Program-made: the position numbers and the translations under genes | The notes under the pieces: model-generated | Seen by the model: only the letters and a program-made list of their open reading frames with translations | What the model was told of the DNA's origin: nothing | Databases searched by the model: none | DNA from: CAVXUB01 sp963764805 | GTDB taxonomy: Bacteria; Actinomycetota; Acidimicrobiia; Acidimicrobiales; Bog-793 | DNA: 64,000 nt | Direction of reading: 5' to 3' | Assembly (NCBI GenBank): GCA_963764805.1 | Contig: CAVXUB010000002.1 | Span: 372,001-436,000 of the forward strand | Shown: piece by piece, positions 25,477-35,160 of the stretch | Layout of the letters: every line of letters begins with the position of its first letter | How positions within the stretch are numbered: position 1 is the first letter of the stretch

Positions 25477-25578
25477 GTGAGCAGGCGATCCTTCCAGCAG
25501 ACGATCTCCCTCCTTACCTGACGGCGAGCGCCGCCCGGTGCTCGCGACGACCCCCTGTGCCTCTGGCCAGGGGGTTTT
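25477..25578 (+). promoter_or_regulatory. Probable transcription attenuator in the leuS leader
   Basis: A hairpin with ccccctg (25551-25557) pairing with caggggg (25568-25574), extended inside by gcc/ggc around loop tct, is followed directly by TTTT, 32 bases before leuS. No upstream plus-strand gene needs a terminator here. A 14-codon reading frame from GTG 25477 encodes MSRRSFQQTISLLT, with adjacent Leu codons ctc-ctt before its stop at 25521. A competing gcgagc/gctcgc stem lies between the two. This suggests leucine-responsive ribosome-mediated attenuation; no T-box consensus was found. The rest of the 312-base gap (25299-25610) shows no other gene. Confidence 0.5.
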
Positions 25579-25610
25579 GTATTGCCTCGATGACCCACGA
25601 GAGAGCCTCG

Positions 25611-27978
25611 ATGACCGAACTGCCTTTCGACCCCCATGAGATCGAGAAGCGCTGGCAGGCGCGCTGGGACGAGAGCGGCTTGTACGAGCTCGAGACGACG
25701 GGCGAGGTCGGCGACGTCGGCGCAGCCGGCGGGGCCGGTGACACGAGCGCAGCCGGCGGGACGGGCGGAGCCGGCGGAGCCGGCGGGACCTTCTACAACC
25801 TCGTCGAGTTCCCGTACCCGTCAGGAGAGGGACTGCACGTCGGTCACGCCATGACCTATTGCGGGGCGGATGTCGTCGGCCGCCACCAGCGGATGCGGGG
25901 CAGGCTCGTCTTCCAGCCCATGGCTTTCGACTCGTTCGGGATCAATGCGGAGAACTTCGCGTTGCGCGAGGGCGTGGACCCGGCGACGCTGATCGCGCGC
26001 ACCACCGAGTACTTCAGGTACGAGCAGCTGAACCGGCTGGGGTGCGCCTGGAACTGGCGCGAGGAGGCGACCACCAGCCGTCCCGGCTACTACCGCTGGA
26101 CGCAGTGGATCTTCCTGCGCCTGTTCGAGGCGGGCCTCGCCTACCAGGCCGAGGCTCCGGTCACATGGTGTCCTTCCTGCCTGACCGTGCTGGCGCACGA
26201 GCAGGTCGAAGCGGGCGCTTGCGAGCGCTGCGGATCCCAAGTCGAACTGCGCACGATGCGGCAATGGTTCCTCCGCATCACGGACTACGCGGAGCGGTTG
26301 CTGGAGGGCCTGACCGACCTCGACTGGCCCGACCGGGCAAAACGTATCCAGAGCCAGTGGATAGGCCGTTCCGAAGGCGTCGAGCTGAGTTTCGGAGATC
26401 TGCGGGTCTTCACCACCCGGCCGGACACGTTGATGGGCGTCACCTTCCTCGCCGTCGCCCCCGACCATCCACTCGCCTCACGAAGCTCCGACCCCGCTGT
26501 CGCCGAGTACTGCGCGACGGCTGCCCGCCGCGCCGCCGCCGGGGAGCAGCGGGGAGCCAAGACGGGAGTCGCGCTCCGAGCGTCGCGACCGCATCCTGTC
26601 TCCGGGGAGCAGATCCCGGTGTTCGTCGCCGACTTCGTCCTCTCCGGATACGGGTCGGCAGCGGTGATGGGCGTGCCGGCCTACGACCGGCGCGACTACG
26701 AGTTCGCACAGGCTCTCGGTCTCCCGGTCGCCGGGGCGCCGTTGATCGATCCGGCCGGCATCGGGCAACCCGCCGTCCGTTACCGGCTGCGCGACTGGCT
26801 GATATCCCGGCAGCGCTACTGGGGGCCGCCGATCCCGATCGTCCATTGCCGGCGGTGCGGCGCCGTGCCGGTCCCCGACGCCGACCTCCCCGTTCTCCTG
26901 CCGGAGCTCGCCGGGCAGAGCGTCCGCCCGACCGGTGAATCGCCACTTGCGGCGGTCCCCGCATTTGTGGCGACTAGTTGCCCGCGCTGCGGAGCCGCGG
27001 CCCGCCGCGAGACGGACGTGTCGGACACCTTCTTCGACTCGGCCTGGTACTTCCTGCGCTACCCCTCGTCGGCATGCGATGACGTCCCGTTCGAAGCCGA
27101 GCCGGACATCGCGCTGGCTGCCGGTGGACTTCTATGCGGGCGGCCCGGAGCACGTCGCCCGCCACCACCTGTACGCCCGGTTCATCACGATGGCTCTGCA
27201 CGACCTCGGCCTGCTGCGGATCGTCGAGCCCTTCCCGCGAGTCCGGCTCCACGGGTTCATCACCCGCAACGGAGCCAAGCTCTCCAAGTCGAAGGGCAAC
27301 GTGATCCGGCCGGAGGAGTACATCGAGCGTCACGGCTCCGACGTGCTGCGCCTGCACCTGCTGTTCTGCTGCCGCTGGGAGGAGGGTGGCGACTGGAGGG
27401 ACGAGGCGATAGCCGGTGTGGAGCGTTTCGCGGCTAAGGCGTGGCGGGCGGTCGCTGCATGCGGTGCCGGAGCAGAAGGGGCCGAGGCTGCCGACCCGGC
27501 GGTGGGACGGGCGGCTGAGCGCATCGCCAAGGCGATCGATGACATGCGGTTCAACGTCGGCGTGGCGGCCCTGATGGAGCTGCTGACGGAGCTGGGGGAG
27601 GAGCCTTCGAGGACCTCGCTGCGTGGCTTCGTGCTGCTGCTCGCCCCGTTCGCGCCCTACCTCGCCGAGGAGCTCTGGTCGATGCTCGCAGGTGACGGTC
27701 CCTCGGTGCACGTGCAGCCTTGGCCGCAATCGGGAGGGTCTCGCTGTGAGGAAGTCGGCCTGTCGGTGCAGATCGACGGGCGCCACCGGGGGGTACTTCG
27801 CGTGGCGTCCGACTCCTCTGAGGAGACGATCGAGTCGGCGGTGTTCGCGGATCCCCGCCTGGTCGAGCGGCTGGGTGGGCGGCGCGTGACGAAGATCACG
27901 CACGTCCCCGGCCGGGCTGTCGTGCTCGTCACGGTGCCGGCTCAGGGGTCGACGACGCAATCGCAAGAGGAGAAGTGA
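25611..27978 (+). CDS. leuS: Leucyl-tRNA synthetase-like protein with shortened editing domain (one frame break)
   Basis: About 789 residues once the break near 27114 (net +1) is bridged. Class I motifs are present: HVGH (HIGH) after YNLVEFPYPSGEGL, and KLSKSKGN. The CP1 editing region keeps FTTRPDTLMG, but the usual AVPAHDERD is GVPAYDRRD (His to Tyr). About 50-55 residues normally found between that motif and YRLRDW-SRQRYWG are missing. A 30-residue Gly/Ala repeat (25701-25790) precedes the HIGH strand. The anticodon and C-terminal domains (VTKITHVPGRAVVLV) are intact. It charges tRNA-Leu by homology; editing may be impaired. ATG 25611 was chosen over ATG 25590 because the family N-terminus begins there. 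Confidence 0.75.
25701..25790 (+). repeat. Gly/Ala-coding imperfect repeat inside leuS
   Basis: Thirty codons made mostly of GGC, GCC, GGG and GGA, giving repeats of the type A-G-G-x-G within residues 31-60 of the synthetase. It sits just before the catalytic HIGH strand, where other LeuRS proteins have only a short linker. Confidence 0.8.
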
Positions 27979-28060
27979 CGACCAGGGTTGTAGTTTCGCC
28001 TCTTACGATGGGGCGGCACCGCTACAGGATGCGGCGCTCCAGCGACGAGCGCGGCGGGCC

Positions 28061-29345
28061 CTAACAGGATCCGGCGTTCTGTTCGAGCCACGGCATGTAC
28101 GGCGCCTCGCTCCCGTCGGTGAGCGACGTGACGCCGGCGACGTTGCCCCGCGCCCGCATGGCGGCGACCGAGGGGGGGTGCCAGCCGAGGGCGATCTCGA
28201 AGAACTCGGTGGTCACGGCCTCTGCGACAGGGGCGGCGCCGTCGAGCCCCCAGTAGGGCGCGATGTGGGTCGAGTGGAAGAACTCGAGGAACCACTTGTG
28301 GTCGCCGCCGATCCCGTTGTAGATCGTGGTCGAGTACTCGGGCGGGTTGCAGGCGTCGGCAGCGCTCTGGGCCACCAGCACGGGCGGCCCGGCGCCGGAG
28401 GCCCCGTAGCTGTCGACCGGCGGCTGCCAGAGCTGCCCGGAGAACACGCCGAGAGCCGAGGGGTGGATGGCGAGCCCTTCCCACGTAGCGGCGTAGTTGC
28501 TGCCGAAGGCCAGGTTGGCCACCACCTCGGCACCGTCGGACTGGCCCGCAAGCGCCAGCCGTGACGGATCGACCAGCCCCCGCAGGAACGAGGCGTTGGC
28601 GGGCTCGGTCACCGAATGCTTCACGTTCGCCGGCGCCCCCGGGGTCTCGGCGTCCAACGCTGCGATCACGTAGGAGATGTCGGAGGGCTCGTTGATCTTG
28701 TCGTTCTGCGCCATGCTGCCGGCGTAGCTGTCGGGGCCGCCGTAGGCGTTCACCTGGTACTCGTTCTCGTCCGGGAAGAGCGGGGCGACGACGACGAAGC
28801 CGGCGGACACCCAGGCGTCGAGAAGGGGGTCGTAAGGGTCGGGCAAGGTGTCGTACCCGTGGGCGAAGACGATCACCGGGAAGGGGCCCTGGCGGTAGTC
28901 CGGAGGGGCGTCGCGGACCGGCCCGTATCCGGCCGCCGCGGCGGCGGTCGGGTAGCGGATCTCGGTGATCAGGGCGCGGGGCATGTTGCCCCCGGTGGCG
29001 TAGTTGCGGGCGGTGCCGTCGGGATTGACCCAACCGACCGTCGTCAGTCCCACGCCGAAGGAGCCGGGGCGGGAAAGCGGGACCGTTGTCGGCGGCGGAG
29101 CGGTGGTCGTCGAAGTAGCCGGCAGCGCTGTGGTCGTCGTCGGGCGCGGCAGTCGTCGTCGGCGGACGCGTGGTGGTGGGTGCCGCCGTCGTCGTCGGGT
29201 GCGAAGTCGGCTGGGTGGCTGTCGTGGGCGCCGGCCGCCTGCTGGTGGAGCCCGGCCCCGCCGCCGGGGCGCTCGAGCAGGCGGCCGCCGCTAAGGCCAG
29301 CGAGGCCAGACCGAGGGCGGTGGTCGCCCGAACATGTCGCCGCAT
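28061..29345 (-). CDS. Secreted lipoprotein alpha/beta hydrolase (one frame break)
   Basis: The N-terminus (LASLALAAAACSS) is a lipobox signal followed by a Thr/Pro-rich linker (PTTTAAPTTTRPPTTTAAP). The catalytic domain, in the next frame, starts GLTTVGWVNPDGTARNY. It has FPVIVFAHGYDTLPDPYD (oxyanion loop), a nucleophile elbow ALAGQSDGAEV and a late His, similar to dienelactone hydrolase/chlorophyllase-like esterases. The Thr/Pro linker continues in the domain frame across the break near 29141, showing that the two halves belong together (about 428 residues). The substrate is unknown; it acts on the outer face of the membrane. Confidence 0.72.
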
Positions 29346-29431
29346 CGCCGCACGAATCTACAGACCCTGCCGGCGCGAGTGGGCCACGGCGACTGTGGCG
29401 AGCGCCCGCCTGCAACGGCGATGATGCGGCA

Positions 29432-29887
29432 GTGAGTGAAGACACCAATGTGACGTTGTCGGGATCCGGGCCCGGAGAGACCGTCCTGCCGGAGGAAGCG
29501 GCCGATTGGGCGGCAGAGCTGGACGAGGCGACGAAGTTGCAGGGGTCCGCCCGGAGGCAGGCGACCGCGGCGACCGCCCTTCGCCATCCGCGGCACCTCC
29601 GAGCTTGGGCCGAGCTCGCCGAGCTCGCCGAGGAGCAGGAGGGGAGCGACGAGCAGGCTTGCGCATACGCCTTCGCCCGGGTCGGCTACCACCGCGGGCT
29701 CGACGCGCTGCGGGCGGCCGGTTGGCGTGGCTCCGGGTACGTCCGAGGCAGTCACGAGTCGAACAGGGGCTTCTTGCGCTGCTTGGCGGCTCTGCAGCGG
29801 CTGGCGGAACGGATCGGCGAGGAGGACGAGGCTGAGCGCTGCCGCATCTTCTTGCGTCAGCTCGACCCGGACTGGCAAGGGCGTTGA
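29432..29887 (+). CDS. DUF3151 family protein
   Basis: A 151-residue protein from GTG. It contains ACAYAFARVGYHRGLDALRAAGWRGSGYV, SNRGFLRCLAAL and EAERCRIFLRQLDP, the conserved core of DUF3151, a family restricted to Actinobacteria. A helical-repeat (TPR-like) fold is likely. There is no signal or membrane segment. Function unknown; its presence supports the taxonomic assignment. Confidence 0.9.
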   Translation: MSEDTNVTLSGSGPGETVLPEEAADWAAELDEATKLQGSARRQATAATALRHPRHLRAWAELAELAEEQEGSDEQACAYAFARVGYHRGLDALRAAGWRGSGYVRGSHESNRGFLRCLAALQRLAERIGEEDEAERCRIFLRQLDPDWQGR

Positions 29888-30290
29888 TCTTCATACCGGT
29901 GCAGTGGATCTGCACTCGCCGCACAGGGGATTAGCTCTCAAGTCGGCAGCCGGGCTGTCGATAAGTAATGGCAGCAGAATGGTGGTCATCGAAATCCAGA
30001 CCCAACACCGGGCCGGCCCTCCGAGGAGCTGACGACCGGTTCTCCGGCTGGACACGCGGTGCACCGTCTGCCGAAGTTCTGGGCCCGGCGGTCATCCCGT
30101 CGTCGACCATTAGAGCGACCCGTCCCCGGCGTCCCCCATGGCCGGGGGCGAGCCGCGCGACCAGTCGGCGACGGGCGCCGGGCCCTCACCTTGCCTACAG
30201 GTGGGCGCGACCGAATCCTTCGACCAGGCCCGTCGCGCACGGCCGAACCCCGGTCGTCGCAACCGCCCCTGCGGTAGCGTCTCAGGCAGT
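29888..30290 (+). other. 403-base gap between DUF3151 and GGDEF genes
   Basis: It holds the sigma-28-like promoter at 29938-29964 and then about 320 bases of untranslated leader. Short frames occur, such as 29979-30032 (17 residues), but show no coding signature. An in-frame upstream ATG at 30138 would add 51 low-complexity Arg/Pro/Ser residues to the GGDEF protein and looks non-coding. Confidence 0.5.
29938..29964 (+). promoter_or_regulatory. Sigma-28 (FliA/WhiG)-like promoter before the GGDEF gene
   Basis: TCAAGTCG, 11 bases, then GTCGATAA. The distance between elements (19 bases, first base to first base) is identical to that at the pilin promoter. The predicted transcription start is near 29971. 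Confidence 0.62.
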
Positions 30291-31694
30291 ATGGCTTGGC
30301 AGGAGCGACTTCCAGGTCTACTCCACGAGCGCATCCTCGAGGCAGCTCCAGTAGCCATCGCAGTGCTGGACAGGAACTGCGTGGTCAAGGTGTCGGCGGG
30401 GGCGACCGGCGAGATCTTCGGGGTCCCGCCTGAGGCACTCGGCGGACGGAACCTGCTTGATTACCTGGACGAGCGAGACGCATCGCTCGTCCGGAGACAC
30501 GTCGCGATCGGGCTCTCGCTCGAGCCTTCCTTCGTGCAGGGCCCCCTTCGACTGCCCTGCTTCCACTCCGCGGGGCAGTGGCGCCTGACGGACATGTGGT
30601 CGATCAACCGGGCCGATGATCCAGACCTCGGCGGGCTCCTCTGCGTGTTCGTCTTCGAGAGCGTGCAGCTGCACTTCGACAACGTCCTGACGCGGATCGC
30701 CCAAGGGGAGGGACCGGAATCGACGTTGCCGGCGCTGTGCCTCGCCTTGAGGCACAGGCCGGTGCTGGCGGACTGCCTGGTGATCGAGCTGCCGCGGCCG
30801 AACCAGAACAGCCGGCATGTGCACCTGCCCGGCGACGTCACCTCCCTCCCCGGTCCGGGTGTCCCGGGGCCCTGGGACGCCGTCCTCTCGGCCGGCCTGC
30901 CTATCGAGTGCACGACCATCTCCGACCTCCCCCCGCCTGTCTTGGCGGCGGCAACGGATGCCGGCTATCGGGCGCTCTGGTGCTACCCGATCCACGACGC
31001 CTTCGAGCAGCGGCGGGCGGGATGTCTAGTCGCATGGCGGCGCGTGCCGGGTACGCCGACACCGAATCAGGCCCACCATCTGGAGCGGGCGACCACCATC
31101 GCCTCGCTTGCGTTCGGCCGGGCGATCGCCGAGCGGCACCTGCGGCACGCCGCCTACCACGACCCCCTCACGGGGCTCGCCAACCGGCGCCGTCTGGAAA
31201 CAGTGGTCGAGGAGCTGGTGCTCGAGCCCGAGTCGAGACTGCTCGCCCTTCTCTACGTCGATCTCGACGGCTTCAAGGAGGTGAACGACCGGCACGGGCA
31301 CGTCGTCGGCGACACGGTGCTGGCGGCGGTCGGCCGCAGGATCTCGGCTGCGGTGCGGCCCGCAGACGTGGCCGTGAGGCTCGGCGGCGACGAGTTCGCC
31401 GTCCTCTGCCGGGGGGTTGAAGGGCCAGGCGAGGCCGCCGCCATTGCACAACGGGTCATCGACGGCATCCGGGACCCGATCCAGGCCGGCCGCATCGTCA
31501 CGAGCGTCGGCGCCTCCATCGGCATCGCCTTCGCGGCTCCCTCGGCCACATCCCTGGACGAGCTGCTGGAGATCGCCGACCGGGCGCTCTATGTTGCCAA
31601 GGCGTCAGGCCGGGGTCGTTGGAGCGTCGGCACCCAGCACGCTTCACGGCTGGGAGCGCAGGACCGAGAACCCACCGACCTCGAGCGCCGGTGA
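30291..31694 (+). CDS. Diguanylate cyclase with PAS-like and GAF-like sensor domains
   Basis: A 467-residue soluble protein from ATG 30291. A PAS-like domain comes first (ILEAAPVAIAVLDRNCVVKVSAGATGEIFGVPPEALGGRNLLDYL), then a GAF-like region, then GGDEF with active motif RLGGDEFAVL. RPAD ends five residues before RLGGDEF's GGDEF, the standard inhibitory I-site for product feedback. DPLTGLANRR marks the domain start. It makes c-di-GMP. The sigma-28-like promoter shared with the pilin gene suggests control of pilus activity or surface behaviour (inference). Its 3' end overlaps the convergent histidine kinase gene by about 50 bases. Confidence 0.9.
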   Translation: MAWQERLPGLLHERILEAAPVAIAVLDRNCVVKVSAGATGEIFGVPPEALGGRNLLDYLDERDASLVRRHVAIGLSLEPSFVQGPLRLPCFHSAGQWRLTDMWSINRADDPDLGGLLCVFVFESVQLHFDNVLTRIAQGEGPESTLPALCLALRHRPVLADCLVIELPRPNQNSRHVHLPGDVTSLPGPGVPGPWDAVLSAGLPIECTTISDLPPPVLAAATDAGYRALWCYPIHDAFEQRRAGCLVAWRRVPGTPTPNQAHHLERATTIASLAFGRAIAERHLRHAAYHDPLTGLANRRRLETVVEELVLEPESRLLALLYVDLDGFKEVNDRHGHVVGDTVLAAVGRRISAAVRPADVAVRLGGDEFAVLCRGVEGPGEAAAIAQRVIDGIRDPIQAGRIVTSVGASIGIAFAAPSATSLDELLEIADRALYVAKASGRGRWSVGTQHASRLGAQDREPTDLERR

Positions 31695-33174
31695 CGCTTC
31701 ATCGGCGGGCGGGGTCGCGGCCGCCTGCTCGAGCGCCCTCACCTTGCTCATCTCGGCGAGGGGTACCGAGACCAGGAAGCGCGCACCTTCTCCTGGTGCT
31801 GTGACAACGCGCACCGTCCCGCCATGGGAGGCGACGATCGCCGCCACGATCGAGAGGCCGAGCCCGGCGCCCCCGTGGCCGCGGGTGCGGGCGGGATCGG
31901 CCCGCCAGAAGCGCTCGAAGACATGGGAAGCCTCCTCGGCGGTCATCCCCGGTCCCTCGTCCCGCACCTCGAGCACGCCGTCCGGCCGATCGTCGGCGAC
32001 CGAGACGCCGAGATGGACCGGCGTGGCTGCGGGCGTGTGATCCAGGGCGTTGCCGACGAGATTGGAGACCACCTGGCGGAGAGCGCCTTCGTCGCCCGCC
32101 ACGAGCACCTTGTTCCCCTGCACCTCGATGGGCCGGGAGGGATCGACCGCCTTCAAGTCGTTGGCGGCGTCCTTGGCGATCGCCAGCAGATCGACCACGC
32201 CGTCGAGCGGCGGGCGTGACTCTCCAGCCGCCACGTCGAGGCGAGCGAGCGTGAGCAGCTCCTCCACGAGCACCCCCATCCGGGCCGCCTCCTCCTCGAT
32301 CCGGCGCATGGCGGTTGCCAGGTCCTCCGGTCGCCGGGACGCACCTCGGCGGAAGAGCTCCGCGTAGCCCCGGATCGAGGTGAGCGGAGTGCGCAGCTCG
32401 TGCGACGCGTCGGCGACAAAACGACGAAGGCGCGACTCCGACCCCTCCTTCGCCGCGAACGCGCTCTCGATCTGGGCGAGCATCGAGTTCAACGCCGTCC
32501 CGAGGCGCCCAACCTCGGTCCGTTCGTCCTCCGTCGGCACCCGCTGGGTGAGATCACCCTTCGCGATCGCTGTCCGCCGTCTCGCTCATCGCCTCCAGCG
32601 GGCGGAGGCCGAGGCGGATGATGGCGAGACCGGCTGCCGCCAAGCCAACAAGGGCCGCAACGGTGACGAGCAGCTCGATCAGCTCGAGGCGCCTGAGCGT
32701 GCTCTGGATGCCGGAGAGCGGGATCGCCACGATCAGCGTCACCTGCTCGGTGACGGGCGGGCTCAACGGACCGCCGCCGTTCTCGGTGAGGACCGCCGGC
32801 AGGGCGATCGCCTTGTACCTCAGCCCGGAGCCACCGACCGAGGAGGTGTCGAAGGGTCGGTCGAACGACACGCCGACGGGGTCCTGCAGGGAGTCGGTGC
32901 CGGCTGGGATCGCCGGCGCAGCGGCGCTCGGCGACCGGTAGAGGACGCCGGTGCCGTCGACCACCTCGGCCCACGACCCGTTTGGAAGTTCGCGCAGCAG
33001 GTCGTCGAGAGCGACTCCCTGATGCCCGATCACGTTGGGAACGTTCGCCACCTGCGAGGTGACCTGATCCTCGAGATAGGAGCGCAGCTCGAACCAGGTG
33101 GCGAAGTCTCCGGCTGCGAGGGCGACGGCTGTGAGGAGCAGGAGCCCGAGAAGCAGGCGCCGCCTGAGGGTCAT
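31644..33174 (-). CDS. HAMP sensor histidine kinase (one frame break)
   Basis: An N-terminal membrane helix (RRRLLLGLLLLTAVALAAGDF), an extracytoplasmic domain of about 130 residues, a second helix (LLVTVAALVGLAAAGLAII), HAMP, HisKA (DASHELRTPLTSIRGYAELFRRG, phospho-acceptor His) and HATPase (NLVGNALDHTP, DEGPGMT, GHGGAGLGLSIV). The frame changes by one base within HAMP near 32574; the expected ETATAIAKGDLTQRVP is recovered if one G is ignored. Its ATG overlaps the regulator's stop (ATGA), so the pair is cotranslated. The signal is unknown. Confidence 0.85.
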
Positions 33175-33941
33175 CGCTCGGCGTCGCGGTCAGGAACCCT
33201 CGAGCTGACGCCGGCTGGCTCGCGAAGGCTGTAGCCGGCGCCTCTCAGCGTCTGGATGAGAGGCGGTTGGCCGTGGTCGATCTTCTTGCGGAGGTAGCTG
33301 ATGTAGGTCTCGACGACGTTCCCCGACGTCTCCCAGTCGATGTCCCACACCGCCTCGAGGATCTGCGTGCGGGACAGGACTCGGCGGGGGTTCTGCATCA
33401 GGTAGCGGAGAAGGTTGAACTCGGTGGCCGTCAGATCGACTGGCACGCCGGCCCGCCACACCTCGCGGGTCTCCTCGTCCAGCTCGAGATCGGCGAAGAC
33501 GAGGCGGTGCGCCCGCTCCTCGATGCCCGACCTCCGCAGGACTGCACGGACGCGCGCCATCAGCTCCTCGAGGCTGAAGGGCTTGGTGATGTAGTCGTCA
33601 CCGCCGAGCTTGAGACCGCCGACCTTGTCCTCGGTCGCATCCCGCGCAGTGAGGAAGATCACGGGCAGGCTGCCGATGCGGTCCCGGATCCGCCGCAACA
33701 CGGCGAAACCGTCCTCGTCCGGCAGCATCACGTCCAGGATCACGAGCGCCGGCTTCGACGCCTCGACACGGAGCAGCGCCTCGTGCCCCGTGGCGGCCGT
33801 GTCGACCGAGAAGCCTTCGTAACGAAGCGCCGCTCCGACAAGCTCTGTGATGTTCGGCTCGTCGTCGACGACGAGGACCCGTGGGCCGTCCGCTATCGGT
33901 CCCTCGTGGATGGTCGATATCGAGCGTGCCACTGATTCCAC
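33171..33941 (-). CDS. OmpR/PhoB-family response regulator
   Basis: About 256 residues from GTG 33941; an upstream in-frame start at 33983 would lie inside an inverted repeat. The receiver domain has the acidic pocket VDDEP, phospho-acceptor Asp in VILDVMLPDEDG and the conserved Lys in ITKPF. The winged-helix DNA-binding domain ends VVETYISYLRKKIDHG...LRGAGYSLRE. Partner of the overlapping histidine kinase; likely resembles the MprA/TcrA-type systems of Actinobacteria. No obvious ribosome binding site, so it may be leaderless. Confidence 0.92.
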   Translation of the reverse strand: MESVARSISTIHEGPIADGPRVLVVDDEPNITELVGAALRYEGFSVDTAATGHEALLRVEASKPALVILDVMLPDEDGFAVLRRIRDRIGSLPVIFLTARDATEDKVGGLKLGGDDYITKPFSLEELMARVRAVLRRSGIEERAHRLVFADLELDEETREVWRAGVPVDLTATEFNLLRYLMQNPRRVLSRTQILEAVWDIDWETSGNVVETYISYLRKKIDHGQPPLIQTLRGAGYSLREPAGVSSRVPDRDAER

Positions 33942-33980
33942 GGTACTGGGGGCGCCGATCCGATAGGTGGAGCACCGACG

Positions 33981-34031
33981 CACCCTGCCGGCGCAGCGAG
34001 CGGGGGGTCTCGTAGCTGCGCCGGCAGGGTG
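33981..34031. repeat. 15-bp perfect inverted repeat between htrA-like and response-regulator genes
   Basis: caccctgccggcgca (33981-33995) and its exact reverse complement (34017-34031) flank a 21-base loop. It lies after the stop of the protease gene and before the regulator gene, both read on the minus strand. No T-tract follows, so it could be an intrinsic terminator without U-run, an operator or an mRNA structure. Confidence 0.75.
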
Positions 34032-34143
34032 TCATTGGTGGGGTTGAGGACGCCATCTTCCGACCCGTAGCTGCGAGCAGCCTGAGAGGTCGCTCAGATG
34101 GCGCTGCGAGAGGCGCCGGCGGCGGCGGCGGCGAACCAGTGCC

Positions 34144-35061
34144 CTATGACCCGGATTCCTCAGGTGCCTCAGGTTCCTCGAAACTGACCGTCACGACGAG
34201 CTCCTCTGCCCCCCGCACGATCGACAACTCCAGCGTGCCTCCGGTGTCACCCTCGAGTGCCTCGTAGAGGTCGTCCGGATCCGCGATCTCTCGTGCGCCG
34301 GCTCTCACTATCAGGTCGCCCGTGCGGATGCCGGCGCGATCGGCAGGGGACCCCTCCTCGACGACGCGTACCAGGGCACCAGATCGCTGCGGCAGCCCGA
34401 CCGCCTGGCGCATCCTGCGGGCGGCGTCGCCCGGTGCCAGGCCGACGCCTAGGCGTCTCCTCTGCGGCACCTCACCCTTGCCGAGATCGGCCACCCGCGC
34501 CGCCAGCGCCTCGTCGGCCGTGCGGGCGATGTAGAAGCCGTCGCCCAGCCGGTGAGTGTTGAGGCCGATCAGGTTGCCCTCGACATCGAGCAGAGGTCCG
34601 CCGGACGAGCCACGACCGAGTGGCGCGGTGTGCTCTATGCCACCGGTGACCCGCCGTCCCCCTGGGCCCTGGAACTGGCGGTTCACCGCCGAGATCACAC
34701 CGAGGGTCACTCGCACTCCGAGGCCGCCCGGGTTGGCGAGGGCCACCACGACCTGGCCGAGCCGTGGCGCCACCGTTTGTGGATTCCAGTCGACCGCAGG
34801 CGTTCCCGCCGTATCGGCCTCGATGACCGCTAAGTCTCCGTGCGCATCGACGGCACGGACGTGTCCGGTGACCGAGCGTCCCTCGGCATAGCCCACCGTC
34901 ACCTGCTCACCGCGCAGGTTGTGGGCGTTGGTGAGCACCCGGCCCTCCTGGACGACGATCCCGGCGCCACGGCCCCATCCCCGCCCGATGCGGACCACCG
35001 AAGGCCCCACCTTCTCGGCGGCGGCAGCCAGAACCTGCTCCACCTCGGCAACTCCCGTCAT
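34144..35061 (-). CDS. HtrA/DegP-like serine protease with PDZ domain, no signal peptide
   Basis: A 305-residue protein, ATG preceded by GGAGAGGAG. The trypsin-like domain has the triad His (LTNAHNLRG), Asp (AHGDLAVIE) and Ser (GRGSSGGPLLD). A single PDZ domain follows (GALVRVVEEGSPADRAGIRTGDLIVRAG). Unlike most HtrA proteins there is no N-terminal membrane anchor or signal peptide, so it is probably cytoplasmic. It is divergent from the HxlR regulator. Confidence 0.87.
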   Translation of the reverse strand: MTGVAEVEQVLAAAAEKVGPSVVRIGRGWGRGAGIVVQEGRVLTNAHNLRGEQVTVGYAEGRSVTGHVRAVDAHGDLAVIEADTAGTPAVDWNPQTVAPRLGQVVVALANPGGLGVRVTLGVISAVNRQFQGPGGRRVTGGIEHTAPLGRGSSGGPLLDVEGNLIGLNTHRLGDGFYIARTADEALAARVADLGKGEVPQRRRLGVGLAPGDAARRMRQAVGLPQRSGALVRVVEEGSPADRAGIRTGDLIVRAGAREIADPDDLYEALEGDTGGTLELSIVRGAEELVVTVSFEEPEAPEESGS

Positions 35062-35160
35062 CTGCTGCTCCTCTCCTGTGTCGGTGAGTTGATGATCAGC
35101 CTCGTGGTGAGCTGATGATCGAACCTCCCGCTTTGCTCTCGATCCGACGCTACACTAGTG

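Noticed and set aside
25477..25610. T-box riboswitch upstream of leuS
   Set aside because: No T-box consensus (TGGNACCGCG-type) was found; TGGCAGCG at 25470 is too different. The leader-peptide model fits better.
29918..29965. c-di-GMP-I (GEMM) riboswitch before the GGDEF gene
   Set aside because: CGCACAGGG resembles the start of the motif, but the conserved tetraloop/receptor and GCC-UCCGGCC segments are missing; a sigma-28 promoter explains the region.
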